The notes: generated by a model not told the origin, from the sequence alone. A stretch of 64,000 nucleotides of DNA from Aliamphritea ceti (GCF_024347215.1 NZ_AP025282.1:2294001-2358000), one strand, 5' to 3'; positions 25,401-34,963 are shown, counted from the stretch's first letter. Numbers and translations: made by a program.

Positions 25401-26597
25401 TTACAGAGATGCGTCAACGGTCAGGAAGATGACATTTTTATCAAAGCTGACGCCAGTCACGTTTGAGCTGGTGTCGTTATAGGTATATGAAAGTCCAAGT
25501 GATAACCAGCGACGCATATCATAGTTAAAACCAGCGCTGTAGCTTTTAACTTTATCTTCGCGGTTGTTAGCGTCACCTTCGTAAGTTTCAGTCGAGTGGC
25601 TAATTCCCAGGTCAGTGCTGATAAAGTCATTCCAGCCATGATTCCAGTTAACTGCTACTGTTTCAGCGTTGATAAAGTTGCCTGTACCGTTACTTTCTTT
25701 ATCTTCCTGACCTGTAGAAAGCTCAACGATAGAATAGGTTTTAGGTGACCATTTAACTGCGGCTTCCCAGCTCGCACCGTCATCATCTTTACGGGTATTC
25801 GAGTCGAAGTCCTTGTCGAAATGACCAATCTTAACGGTACCCGTGGTTTTAGCGGTAGACTCCCAAGTCGCACCGATAAAGTAACGCCAAGTATTGTTGT
25901 CTAACGTAACTGTGGCGAGGTCGTAATCGACATCTTTGTTACGGGCTTCAAACAGCAGAGAGGTTTTAGGCGCTATGCGGTAGTAAAAAATACCACCAGC
26001 AATAAGCTCCTGGTTATCCCGGCCTTCAGTAATATTACGGAAGTTATTGTACTCACGGTCTAGCCGTTCACCATAGAATTCAATACGGCCAGTTGCGTCA
26101 TCTCCGCCAAATTGATAATTGAAAGAAACTGAACGGGTATCGTATTCAAGTGGCTCGGTAACTGCGTTGGCTAAGCCGCCGTTAGCGCTTAAGCCTGTGC
26201 CCCGGGTTTCATGACCTCGGTTGTATTCAGCACGTAAATCCAGCTTGTTGCGGGAATTGAATTCTAGGTGAGCATCAAGTGCCAGATTATGATCTAAATA
26301 ATTATCATCAGAACTGTTTTCGAAAATACCTTTACTCAGGGTATAGCTCATGCGATATGCATTGAGACCTTGCTCAGCAATCAGTTGTACACTTGGAGAT
26401 AGTACCGTCACCATACTTGAAATTTCATTAGTATTAGCGCTAAGAATATTGTCGTCATAACCAACTTGCAGGTTCATGGTTGGCACGAGATCCATTTCAC
26501 CGACAGCGATAGAAGCGGGTTCAATCTCTGCAAATACAGGATTACTGAGTGCAGCAATAATTGCGGATAGTGGAAGAATTTTGCCAGGGAAGCGCAT
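25401..26597 (-). CDS. Outer-membrane beta-barrel protein of exopolysaccharide export (VpsM/EpsL-like)
   Basis: This protein of about 398 residues has a signal peptide (MRFPGKILPLSAIIAALSNP, then VFAE). It has many amphipathic strands alternating aromatic and polar residues (MNLQVGYDDNILSAN, SVSFNYQFGGDDATGRIEFY) and ends with a strand in VIFLTVDASL, as in outer-membrane barrels. This family of large barrels is found upstream of short Wza-like proteins and probably forms the export pore. An upstream frame to 26660 is open, but the ATG at 26597 has AAGGAC and a proper signal peptide. It is the first gene of the minus-strand operon. Confidence 0.8.
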   Translation of the reverse strand: MRFPGKILPLSAIIAALSNPVFAEIEPASIAVGEMDLVPTMNLQVGYDDNILSANTNEISSMVTVLSPSVQLIAEQGLNAYRMSYTLSKGIFENSSDDNYLDHNLALDAHLEFNSRNKLDLRAEYNRGHETRGTGLSANGGLANAVTEPLEYDTRSVSFNYQFGGDDATGRIEFYGERLDREYNNFRNITEGRDNQELIAGGIFYYRIAPKTSLLFEARNKDVDYDLATVTLDNNTWRYFIGATWESTAKTTGTVKIGHFDKDFDSNTRKDDDGASWEAAVKWSPKTYSIVELSTGQEDKESNGTGNFINAETVAVNWNHGWNDFISTDLGISHSTETYEGDANNREDKVKSYSAGFNYDMRRWLSLGLSYTYNDTSSNVTGVSFDKNVIFLTVDASL

Positions 26598-26691
26598 CGC
26601 AAATGTCCTTATATTCTTTAATGATTGCCAAACAGTCAGCTGACGGATGGTAAAGACCATTAAATGTCACGTCCTGTGTGTTGTGCTATTA

Positions 26692-26745
26692 GATCAAATC
26701 TATTGATCAAGAATGCGCGCAATAATAGCACATCACATTATGTGA
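26692..26745. promoter_or_regulatory. Two palindromes in the promoter region of the export operon
   Basis: GATCAA-N5-TTGATC (26692-26708) and TCACAT-T-ATGTGA (26733-26745) lie about 95-150 bp upstream of the barrel gene in the 406-bp divergent gap 26598-27003. They look like operator sites of unknown regulators. I see no gene in this gap. Confidence 0.4.
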
Positions 26746-27003
26746 GCTACAGCTATTGACATGGAATTATTAAAAAAAACTTAAACGAATCTATTTCGTT
26801 GCTGACACAAAGTAAAATTTAATTAAAATGACGTAAGTTATTCATAAATATGTCAACTTGGGTAGTCTGGCTGGTTTGGTTTTGGGTTGTTATAAGTGGG
26901 TCTGAAACAGATGCATTGTCTAATAAGGGTTAGCCGGAAGTTGGGTGCTTTGTTACTATGCGATTAAGTAGCCGGTAGAGTTAAGAAATATTAGAGGTGT
27001 AGA

Positions 27004-27516
27004 GTGAATAAACTAACCAAGCTGATAATTTCAGTATGTTTGATGAGTTTATCTGCGTTGGGGCAAGCAGTTGACTCATTCAGTATAAAGCAGCCAAGTG
27101 CAGTTCAGGCCGAACCAGCGAATGGCAGTGATGTACTAGCTCAATTGCGTGCTGGGCAAGTAGTGTTGAAAATTCAGCAGAAAAGCAGCTGGGCGCAAGT
27201 GTTTTTCATGAGTGATACCGATCAGCCAGTCAAGGGCTGGGTGCCAGCAAAATTGTTGGCCGCTATAGGTGATGTTAGCTATGAGCCAGTTGCGTCGGAT
27301 GTTAAAGCTGCTGAGTTATTTAATAGCAAGGTGAATGCTAATAGTTTGCGTGTACGTGCAGGGGCGAGTACTGATTTTGAGGTGGTTGGACGTTTGGTAA
27401 AAAGTCAGTCAGTCGTTCGTCTGAAAGATGCTGATGGCTGGTCTAATATCCGTTTCAAAGTTGATAATGTATGGAGGGAAGGTTGGGTAGCCAGTAAGTA
27501 TCTTGCTGCTAAATAG
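27004..27516 (+). CDS. Secreted protein with two bacterial SH3 domains
   Basis: This 170-residue protein starts at a GTG behind GAGGTGTAGA. A signal peptide (about 1-22, ending LGQAVDS) precedes two SH3b repeats. The first is about residues 25-88 (VLKIQQKSSWAQVFF, VKGWVPAKLL). The second is about 105-170 (NSLRVRAGASTDFEVVGRLV, WREGWVASKYL). SH3b domains usually bind cell-wall peptides or sugars. It is divergent from the export operon and ends at a strong bidirectional terminator. A role in anchoring or sensing polymer is inference. Confidence 0.8.
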   Translation: MNKLTKLIISVCLMSLSALGQAVDSFSIKQPSAVQAEPANGSDVLAQLRAGQVVLKIQQKSSWAQVFFMSDTDQPVKGWVPAKLLAAIGDVSYEPVASDVKAAELFNSKVNANSLRVRAGASTDFEVVGRLVKSQSVVRLKDADGWSNIRFKVDNVWREGWVASKYLAAK

Positions 27517-27530
27517 CTTTCCTTTTTTGT

Positions 27531-27561
27531 AAAAAAAACGCCGTATATACGGCGTTTTTTT
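27531..27561. terminator. Bidirectional rho-independent terminator
   Basis: A near-perfect palindrome, AAAAAAACGCCGTA and TACGGCGTTTTTTT around a TA centre, separates the convergent SH3 gene and the polymerase gene at 27601. Confidence 0.9.
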
Positions 27562-27600
27562 ATGGGTAAATTTTAGAGGTCAGAGATCAGAGAACAGAAA

Positions 27601-28935
27601 TCAGCTACGTGATTTCTTCTTATATAAAGCGATATAGCCACACGCGAGCAGTATGATGAATGTCAGCGCATTTGCGGGAATCTGTAAGTTGAAATCTACC
27701 GTTGAATGAATGGCAAAGGCAATAATGGCCATTAGGCAGCCGAAGGCTAGCCCGCGTAGCAGAGGGTCTTTACGGGTTCGAATTGCTTGTGCAGCCATTA
27801 AAGCGCATATGAAAACAGCAATTATGAGCAGGATCGTAATGGGCACACCGTATTCACTGGCAAATTGAAAATAATCATTATGGGCTTTGTCGTAGAAGCT
27901 ACTTCCAGCAAGGTAGTCTCTGTGCATAGGAAAATCGGTATAAAAGGTACCAGCGCCACTGCCGGTTAGCATATGATCATTAATAGCGATCAGTGTATAG
28001 CTGTTTACTTCATCACGGGTTTCAGTGCTGGCTGAGGTATTACTGAGTCGCTCGGCTACTTTATCAACGCCAAAAAATGTACCCACCACAAAAATATCAA
28101 TAATGATCAGGCTGGTAATAAGTATCAGTACTGAACGCAGGCTGCCTTTATGCAGAATAAGTGCTAATACGCCGGTGATTGAAAGGCTGGCGAAGAAAGC
28201 AGTGTTACCCATGCGGGAATGCGTCATTACCAGGCCTGCAACCATAATAATCAGAATGAGCCGTAAACTAGCCTTACTGCTGAGTAGGGTTGTGAGAAAG
28301 CGTTTCGCCCGCGCACGCCAGTTTTGTTCTGAAGTGAAGTTTAGTTTAGAAATCATCATACCGATGCCTAAAGACAGGGTTAATAAAAGGTATCCTGCAA
28401 GGTGGTTACGGTTTACAAATGTGCCTGTAGCTACGCCGATATAAGTGCCTTCGTCTTTTGGTACAAAAAACAGATACTCTATGCCTGTTAGAGCCATCAG
28501 ACTGCCATACACAGCTTGGAATAAGCCGCTAGCGACTAATGTGTAGCATAGGAGTTTAATTCTGCGGGTTGAGGTACAGAGTAAAAGGCAAAGATTGAAT
28601 CCAAGCATCAGGGCCAGTGCAAGCATCATATGATTCAAGCTAGTGCTTGGGTCGAGGCTCGAGCCTGTAACTATACTTTGTAAGCCAGCCCATCCTGATG
28701 TAACAACAAGAATGACGCTAACAGGCCAGGCATTTTTGAATGGCTGATTAAAGCGTGCCTTACCTGCAAAGAATAAAGCGCTCCAATAAATGCTAGCGCA
28801 AGAAAGTAATAGAATGAGTAAGTGTAAAGACCAGTCCCGGTTGCTCCCAAGAGGCAGGGGAGCCCAGAAAAGTATAAATAAAAAGAAATAGAAGAGTTTA
28901 TTATCAGTTCTGTGGTGGGGTATTGCTGGTGTCAT
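27601..28935 (-). CDS. O-antigen ligase / Wzy-type polymerase family membrane protein
   Basis: This 444-residue protein has about ten to twelve membrane helices and a periplasmic loop ending in GSGAGTFYTDFPMHRDYL and AHNDYFQFASEYGVPI, the Wzy_C (O-antigen ligase) signature. Proteins of this family polymerise or ligate undecaprenyl-linked repeat units. A second family member lies at 36161 in the AT-rich cluster, so one of the two may serve a different polymer or be a ligase. It is transcribed alone, convergent with the SH3 gene. Confidence 0.85.
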   Translation of the reverse strand: MTPAIPHHRTDNKLFYFFLFILFWAPLPLGSNRDWSLHLLILLLSCASIYWSALFFAGKARFNQPFKNAWPVSVILVVTSGWAGLQSIVTGSSLDPSTSLNHMMLALALMLGFNLCLLLCTSTRRIKLLCYTLVASGLFQAVYGSLMALTGIEYLFFVPKDEGTYIGVATGTFVNRNHLAGYLLLTLSLGIGMMISKLNFTSEQNWRARAKRFLTTLLSSKASLRLILIIMVAGLVMTHSRMGNTAFFASLSITGVLALILHKGSLRSVLILITSLIIIDIFVVGTFFGVDKVAERLSNTSASTETRDEVNSYTLIAINDHMLTGSGAGTFYTDFPMHRDYLAGSSFYDKAHNDYFQFASEYGVPITILLIIAVFICALMAAQAIRTRKDPLLRGLAFGCLMAIIAFAIHSTVDFNLQIPANALTFIILLACGYIALYKKKSRS

Positions 28936-28981
28936 TCAAACTATCCGGATTGCTTACTAGGTTTGGCTTATTCAAGGCAAT

Positions 28982-29007
28982 AAAAAAGCGCATTGCTGCG
29001 CTTTTTT
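28982..29007. terminator. Bidirectional terminator between Ala-rich protein and polymerase genes
   Basis: AAAAAAGCGCA pairs with TGCGCTTTTTT across a 4-nt loop. On the minus strand it closes the gene at 29024. Confidence 0.88.
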
Positions 29008-29023
29008 CAAATCTTAACAAGTT

Positions 29024-29554
29024 TTAGCTAGGGCTGCTGTTTCCGCCGCCACCAGAGCCATTGCTTGAGCCGTAACCGATGCCATTATTACCACGGATAC
29101 CGTTACTGTTGTTAACACCATTGCCATTGTTCGCATTGGCGTTACCACTGTTACCAGCACCTGCAGCGGTGGCTTCCAGTACATCAGTAGTGTCAACGTT
29201 TGCTGCGAAAGAAGCGGCAGCAATCGTACCTAAAGGAACGTTTGCTGCGTTTGCCGCACGTCCGATTGCAGCCTGTGCCGCTGGATTACTGTTATTCAGG
29301 CCAAGTGCTGCAGTCAAAATAGATTGCTGCTGTGCTTCACTGGCAGAGCTCAGCAGGTTTTGAATAGCAGATTGAATGGCTTCAGGTGTGTTAGCACCAT
29401 CAAGTGCTACAGCAACGCTGGTAACGATATCAGAAGAAATTCCGGTATCCAGGGCAGTAGCTTGAACGGCTTCTTGATCGACTGCAGCAATAACTGAAGT
29501 GGCAGGAAAAGAAAGTGTCGCTGCAATAGCAATAGCTAACAGTGAACGGCGCAT
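29024..29554 (-). CDS. Secreted Ala-rich protein with Gly/Asn/Ser low-complexity tail
   Basis: I do not recognise this 176-residue protein. It has a signal peptide (MRRSLLAIAIAATLSFPATS, then VIAA), an alanine-rich helical middle (residues about 25-130) built of short helices, and a tail of about 45 residues made almost only of Gly, Asn and Ser (NSGNANANNGNGVNNSNG) with no Cys. The codon use is like its neighbours. Its place between polymerase and initiating transferase genes suggests a small secreted matrix component, which is inference. It has its own terminator. Confidence 0.75.
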   Translation of the reverse strand: MRRSLLAIAIAATLSFPATSVIAAVDQEAVQATALDTGISSDIVTSVAVALDGANTPEAIQSAIQNLLSSASEAQQQSILTAALGLNNSNPAAQAAIGRAANAANVPLGTIAAASFAANVDTTDVLEATAAGAGNSGNANANNGNGVNNSNGIRGNNGIGYGSSNGSGGGGNSSPS

Positions 29555-29651
29555 ATTTTATCGCTCCATGAATTGAATTGTGTCGTGTACTGCCTGAAAG
29601 TATCAACACGCGCATAGTTTAGGCGCAACTTTAGAGTATGTAATGGTTTAA

Positions 29652-30001
29652 TTCAAACAGTTTTGCAGGTTTTGTTTGAAATATGTTAGATGAAAACGAT
29701 TGGTTGCTACTGATGGATTTGATCTGATTTGACTACTCAAACTATAAAGGAGGCGTGCAAGGTGTTAAGATTTGTATATAGAGTAGGGTAAGTGGTTGTT
29801 ATTACAGGCGCGGTTAAAATATTAAGCAAAAGTTCAGAAAAAATGCAGAATTCTGTTAGGTGCTTTGCTAATATGCGCCTTCTTCGGGGGGAGAGATCGT
29901 TTCACAAGTTTGAAACACATTATCGTTATCGTACACATGATGTAGCCTTTTCTCGTCGCTTTAGGTCAATGCGTTTTATTTAGTTTCAAGCGGTTTGAAA
30001 C
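29652..30001. promoter_or_regulatory. Three related TTTGAA-type palindromes upstream of the glycan cluster
   Basis: TTCAAACA-N13-TGTTTGAA (29652-29680), GTTTCA-N6-TGAAAC (29899-29916) and GTTTCAA-N5-TTGAAAC (29983-30001) occur in the 547-bp gap before the initiating transferase gene. The last two share the GTTTCA/TGAAAC arms. They may be operators of one regulator. No convincing gene is present in the gap. Confidence 0.45.
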
Positions 30002-30101
30002 TTTTGTGGTAACTGTAGTCGCATTGTAGGAATCATTCATCCAGGGATTTAATCGTAGGATGAAGCTGTTCAACTGAACAGCGGTGATGCAAGGACACGC
30101 C

Positions 30102-31540
30102 ATGACTGCGCAAATAAATACCATTCAGGTATCCCGCTCACACGCCCGCAAAAAACGTTTGTTGAGCAATCATCGCTCACTTGCTTACTGGGTTCAGATC
30201 CTTGCTGATCTGGGCGTGATTGTTGTAAGTCTCTTGTCCCTTACCTTTTTAAAAAATGGCGCAATAAGCAGCGAGTATCGTGTCTTAGCGATTGCGACTG
30301 TGTTACTGATGTTTATTGTGTATCCCACTCAGGGGCTTTACCGCCGTTCCGGTAGTCATCTTAATAATCTATTACGATTGCATGGGGGCTTGTGTGCTTA
30401 TTGCTTGCACTGGCCGGGTTTGTAACTAAAACCAGCGAAATGTTCTCAAGAGAAGTGCTTTTACAATGGGCCGTAACTGCATATTTATTGCAAAGCATTA
30501 ATCACCTTGTGTTAAGAGCCTTATACAAACGCTATAAAGTAATGTTTGCTCGTGAAATTCCAACACTTGTTGTTGGAACGGGTGAGTTAGCAAAGCACTT
30601 AGTTAAAAATCTGAATTCTAATAACTGGTTGCCAGACAATGTGTCTGGCTTTGTCTATGTAAAAGACAATCCCCGCGATGCCAATATACAGGAAACATTT
30701 TCGTTACCTATTCACGGCCATGTTGATGATTTGCGTCAGATAATCAAACAGCAGGGTATTCGTCGTGTTTATATTGCTTTACCTGTTAAAGCCTCTGAAA
30801 CCATAGAAGCATTGCATATTGATCTGCTGGACATGAACGTCGATGTGATCTGGGTGCCGGATATTTTCGCAATGAGTTTGTTGAATCATTCAGTACGAGA
30901 AGTAGCGGGTATGCCACTGATCTCTTTGAATGAAAGCCCAATGACGTCCAGTAAAACATCAATCTTCCTAAAAGGTGTCATGGATCGATCTGTTGCGCTG
31001 ATTAGTCTGATTTTGTTGAGCCCTCTTTTAATTAGTATTGGGGTTGCTGTGAAACGTTCATCGCCTGGTCCAGTGTTCTTCAAACAGGAGCGTCATGGTT
31101 GGGACGGTAAAGTCATTAAAGTCTGGAAGTTCCGCAGCATGAAACTTCATGACGACAGTGAAGTTAAGCAAGCAACTAAGGGTGATAACCGCATTACAAG
31201 TGTCGGCGCATTTATACGGCGCACTTCTATCGATGAGTTACCTCAATTAATTAACGTACTACAGGGTTCTATGTCACTGGTAGGCCCTCGCCCGCATGCT
31301 GTGGCACATAACGAATACTATTCAGGAAAGGTTGATGCCTATCTGGCGCGTCATCGAATTAAACCGGGCATCACTGGGCTAGCACAGATCAGTGGTTGTC
31401 GTGGTGAAACCGAGACTATAGACAAAATGCAGAAGCGGGTTGAGTTTGATCTTAGTTATATTAATAACTGGTCGTTGATGGGGGATATTAAGATCCTAAT
31501 TAGAACGCCGTTAAGTTTGTTAAGTAAAGATATTTATTAG
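30102..31540 (+). pseudogene. wcaJ: Undecaprenyl-phosphate sugar phosphotransferase (WcaJ/VpsL type), frameshifted
   Basis: The gene would make a protein of about 480 residues that puts the first sugar-1-phosphate on undecaprenyl phosphate. The N-terminal part (30102-30425, start set by AAGGA) has the first membrane helices. The rest, in another frame (30392-31540), holds the CoA-binding-like domain (TLVVGTGELAKHLVKNL), a last helix, and the catalytic domain with SSPGPVFFKQERHGW, VWKFRSM, RRTSIDELPQLINVL and SLVGPRPH. The frames can be joined at GGGGG (30384-30388): one more G gives LRLHGGLVCLLLALAGF. All catalytic motifs are intact. It could be a true mutation, a phase-variable switch, programmed slippage or a sequencing error. 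Confidence 0.8.
30384..30388 (+). other. G5 tract at the frameshift point of the initiating transferase
   Basis: CAT-GGGGG-CTTG is the only homopolymer in the overlap of the two frames. Five Gs break the frame; six would restore it. Confidence 0.6.
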
Positions 31541-31597
31541 TTTTTGCAGATATTTTAATGTTCATGTTTTTTAATTTAAAGATTGTAAGGGAATAAA

Positions 31598-32872
31598 ATG
31601 GATTTAGAAAATACCAAAATAGGTGTAATAGGATTAGGTTACGTAGGACTTCCTCTTGCAGTTGAATTCGGTAAAAAATTTAAAACGGTTGGTTTTGATA
31701 TTAACCGAGCTAGGATAGAACAGTTAATGTGCGGTAATGATGTGACTTTGGAGGTTGAGGAAGAAGAGCTATCTCTTGCTCAAAGCTTAGAGTACTCATT
31801 TGGCTATGAAGATTTAAAAAAATGTAATTTTTATATTGTTACTGTTCCGACACCTATTGATGATAATAAACAACCTGATTTAAATCCTCTTATAAAAGCT
31901 AGTGAAATGCTTGGGAAAGTGGTGAGCGAAGGCGATGTCATTGTATATGAGTCAACCGTTTATCCTGGAGCAACTGAAGAAGTATGTATTCCTGTTGTAG
32001 AGCGAGTTTCTGGTCTGAAGTTTAATGATAACTTTTTTGCTGGATATTCGCCAGAGAGAATCAATCCAGGTGATAAGCAGCACAGAGTTACAAATATATT
32101 AAAGGTCACAAGCGGTTCTACAGAGCAAGTAGCAGATTATGTCGATGACGTATATAAATCAGTTATTACTGCAGGAACATATAAGGCATCTAGCCTAAAA
32201 GTAGCGGAAGCAGCAAAAGTAATTGAGAATACACAAAGAGATGTAAATATCGGTTTAATTAATGAGTTATCCATTATATTTAATCGACTAGGTATAGATA
32301 CTTTAGAAGTTTTAGAAGCTGCTGGAACAAAATGGAATTTCCTTCCTTTTCGACCGGGACTAGTTGGCGGACATTGTATAGGTGTAGATCCTTATTATCT
32401 TACTCATAAAGCTCAGCGATCTGGTTATAATCCAGAGATGATACTGGCTGGCCGAAGAGTAAATGATCGTATGGGAGAATATGTTGTTTCTCAGTTAATA
32501 AAGCAAATGATTAAAAAATGTATACAAATTGAAAAATCTAATATTTTAGTTATGGGCTTTACTTTTAAAGAAAACTGTCCAGATTTACGAAATACAAAAG
32601 TAATTGATATCGTAAATGAATTGAAAGAATACAATGCAAACGTTGATATTATTGATCCTTGGTGCTCCAGTGATGAAGCGATAAGAGAATATGGAGTGAA
32701 AATTGAAAAAACTCCTTCTAAATCTAATTATGACGCAATTATTTTAGCTGTAGGTCATGAGGAATTTAAAAATAAGGGCGCGTCAGAGATTCGAAGTTTT
32801 GGGAAAAATAATCACGTTTTATATGATTTAAAATATGTTTTAAAACAAGATGAAGTTGACTTGAGACTGTAA
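31598..32872 (+). CDS. tviB: UDP-N-acetyl-hexosamine 6-dehydrogenase, TviB/WbpO type
   Basis: This 424-residue UDP-glucose/GDP-mannose dehydrogenase family protein has the NAD-binding start IGVIGLGYVGLPLAVEFG, YIVTVPTPID, the Glu/Lys catalytic region KVAEAAKVIENTQRDVNIGL, and the catalytic Cys in VGGHCIGVDPYYL. The size and the following epimerase gene match TviB/WbpO, which oxidises UDP-GlcNAc or UDP-GalNAc to the uronic acid. It provides an acidic sugar for the glycan. The start is set by AAGGGAATAAAATG. Confidence 0.9.
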   Translation: MDLENTKIGVIGLGYVGLPLAVEFGKKFKTVGFDINRARIEQLMCGNDVTLEVEEEELSLAQSLEYSFGYEDLKKCNFYIVTVPTPIDDNKQPDLNPLIKASEMLGKVVSEGDVIVYESTVYPGATEEVCIPVVERVSGLKFNDNFFAGYSPERINPGDKQHRVTNILKVTSGSTEQVADYVDDVYKSVITAGTYKASSLKVAEAAKVIENTQRDVNIGLINELSIIFNRLGIDTLEVLEAAGTKWNFLPFRPGLVGGHCIGVDPYYLTHKAQRSGYNPEMILAGRRVNDRMGEYVVSQLIKQMIKKCIQIEKSNILVMGFTFKENCPDLRNTKVIDIVNELKEYNANVDIIDPWCSSDEAIREYGVKIEKTPSKSNYDAIILAVGHEEFKNKGASEIRSFGKNNHVLYDLKYVLKQDEVDLRL

Positions 32873-32916
32873 ATTTAAACTGAAGTTAATTATCTTAATC
32901 TATGGAAGAGTTAAGT

Positions 32917-33951
32917 ATGTTTTGTTATAAAAAATCTCAAACTGAATTGATGAAAAATCCTAAAAAATGGTTGGTAACTGGAGTAGCGGGCTTCATTGGT
33001 TCCAATATTTTGGAAAGATTATTGAAATTAAACCAAGTAGTTGTGGGGTTAGATAATTTTTCCACTGGATATAAAAAGAATTTAGACGAAGTAAGAAATT
33101 CTGTATCTGAAGAGCAGTGGGATAGGTTTAAATTTATTGAAGGCGATATTAGAGATTATGAAACATGCTTGTTATCAGTAAAAGGAATTGACTATGTTCT
33201 ACATCAAGCAGCCTTAGGGTCAGTTCCGCGCTCTATTGCTGATCCTATTACTACCAATAGTGTTAACATTAGTGGTTTTCTAAATATACTAAATGCCTCA
33301 AGAGAAGAGGATGTGTCTAGTTTTACATATGCAGCTAGCAGTTCAACGTATGGAGACCACACTGCTCTGCCAAAAACAGAAGACGTTATAGGTAATCCTT
33401 TATCACCTTATGCGGTAACAAAATATGTAAATGAATTATACAGTACAGTATTTTCAAGAAATTATGGGTTTAAAACCATTGGTTTGAGATATTTTAATGT
33501 ATTTGGAAGGCGCCAAGATCCAGCCGGAGCTTACGCTGCAGTTATACCAAAATGGATGTCTAGTTTGATTAATCGCCAAGAAGTATTCATTAATGGTGAT
33601 GGAGAAACCAGTCGTGATTTTTGCTATGTAGAAAATGCTGTTCAAATGAATATACTTGCTGCCATAGCAACTGATGAAATGAAAGATACTGTTTATAATG
33701 TAGCACATGGAGAAAGAACTTCGTTAAATGAGTTGTTTGACAATATTAAAGATACATTGATGGCACATGGTGTTTATATTGATCAGTTGCCTGAATATAA
33801 AGAGTATCGAGTTGGCGACATACGACATTCACAAGCCGATATAGATAAGGCAAAAACAAAACTAGGCTATCTTCCTGAATATGATTTTAATTCGGGACTC
33901 TCAGAGGCTACTAAGTGGTATTTGCAGCACTTGAAAGTGATAAAGGTATAA
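32917..33951 (+). CDS. tviC: UDP-N-acetylglucosamine 4-epimerase, TviC/WbpP type
   Basis: This SDR epimerase of about 344 residues has the Rossmann motif VTGVAGFIGSNILERLL and the active-site pair in SPYAVTKYVNELY (Tyr and Lys), plus a Ser-Thr region AASSSTYGD. The N-terminal extension before KWLVTG is characteristic of WbpP/TviC, which interconvert UDP-GlcNAc/GalNAc or the uronic acids. I use the ATG at 32917, preceded by GGAAGAG, giving the length of WbpP. An ATG at 32902 is also in frame. The tviB-tviC order matches the Vi antigen and P. aeruginosa O6 clusters. Confidence 0.9.
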   Translation: MFCYKKSQTELMKNPKKWLVTGVAGFIGSNILERLLKLNQVVVGLDNFSTGYKKNLDEVRNSVSEEQWDRFKFIEGDIRDYETCLLSVKGIDYVLHQAALGSVPRSIADPITTNSVNISGFLNILNASREEDVSSFTYAASSSTYGDHTALPKTEDVIGNPLSPYAVTKYVNELYSTVFSRNYGFKTIGLRYFNVFGRRQDPAGAYAAVIPKWMSSLINRQEVFINGDGETSRDFCYVENAVQMNILAAIATDEMKDTVYNVAHGERTSLNELFDNIKDTLMAHGVYIDQLPEYKEYRVGDIRHSQADIDKAKTKLGYLPEYDFNSGLSEATKWYLQHLKVIKV

Positions 33952-33952
33952 A

Positions 33953-34963
33953 ATGATAGGCCAGCGTTTTACTGAATTAGATGGCTTAAGAGGAATAGCA
34001 GCGGTTGCTGTTGTCTTTTACCATTATTTAGTCAGGTATGTTGAGTTGTATGGCGGTGATAATGTTGTATCAATAGACTTATTTTGGCTCAGTTATGGCG
34101 TACAATTATTTTTTGCAATAAGTGGCTTTGTTATTTTTTACTCCATTGAAAAAAAAGGAGTTGGTGCAGAGTTCATAGTCGCTAGGTTTGCGCGACTATA
34201 CCCTGGCTACTTGTTTGCAGTATTTCTTACATTTTCAATCGTTGGAGCTTTTGGTCTTGAAGGTAGAGAAAGAAGTGTTTTAGATTTAATAAAAAATTTA
34301 ATCATATTTCATAGTTATTTTGGCATTGCAAGTATTGATGGTGTTTATTGGACTCTTTCATATGAGGTTGTGTTTTATGGGTTGGTTTTTGTATTAGCAA
34401 TCAGCCTAAAGAGTATCTCTTTATATAGAAAAGTAGTGTTTATATATTTATGTTCAAGCATCTTTATTTTGATTGCTGGGAATGATTATATAGTTTCAAA
34501 GATGCTAAATAAAACTTTTATTTTAGATTATTTGTCTTTTTTTATAATGGGGATGTATTTTTGCCAGCGAGTAAATGATGAAAATAAATCAGATATTTTA
34601 GGTATGATTATTATATTGTTTTTGATGTATTTGAAAGGCGAAAATTGGGTTGTATTTGCAGTCGTTTTTCTTATATTTCAAATGCTGATGAATGGATGGT
34701 TGAAAGTTCTTAAAAATAATTTTTTCTGTTATCTGGGAATGATTTCATATTCATTATATCTTTTGCATCAAAATATCGGTTATGTCATCATTAATTTATT
34801 TGTTGATGATTTCGGTCTTGTCTTGGCAATAATGATGGCAATAATGGTGTCTTTGATTTTAGCAACTATCTCATACTACTTTGTTGAAAGGGTAGGTAAA
34901 AAAATTGTGTTAAATCAATATAATAAATTTTTAACTTCTTCTTTTATGATAAATAAATCATGA
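33953..34963 (+). CDS. Acyltransferase-3 family membrane protein (O-acetyltransferase)
   Basis: This 336-residue protein starts FTELDGLRGIAAVAVVFYHY, the AT3 signature with the catalytic His. It has ten or so membrane helices and the conserved VYWTLSYEVVFYGLVF segment. The family moves acetyl or other acyl groups onto glycans at the membrane. It starts one base after the epimerase stop and overlaps the flippase start by ATGA, so expression is tightly coupled. Confidence 0.9.
   Translation: MIGQRFTELDGLRGIAAVAVVFYHYLVRYVELYGGDNVVSIDLFWLSYGVQLFFAISGFVIFYSIEKKGVGAEFIVARFARLYPGYLFAVFLTFSIVGAFGLEGRERSVLDLIKNLIIFHSYFGIASIDGVYWTLSYEVVFYGLVFVLAISLKSISLYRKVVFIYLCSSIFILIAGNDYIVSKMLNKTFILDYLSFFIMGMYFCQRVNDENKSDILGMIIILFLMYLKGENWVVFAVVFLIFQMLMNGWLKVLKNNFFCYLGMISYSLYLLHQNIGYVIINLFVDDFGLVLAIMMAIMVSLILATISYYFVERVGKKIVLNQYNKFLTSSFMINKS

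Noticed and set aside
26733..26745. TCACATTATGTGA as a CRP (cAMP receptor) site
   Set aside because: The half-sites are in the wrong order and spacing; CRP needs TGTGA-N6-TCACA. I keep it only as an unassigned palindrome.
29792..29983. 63-residue open frame in the leader before the initiating transferase
   Set aside because: It is basic, has no ribosome site or domain, and runs through one of the palindromes. Nothing suggests it is translated.
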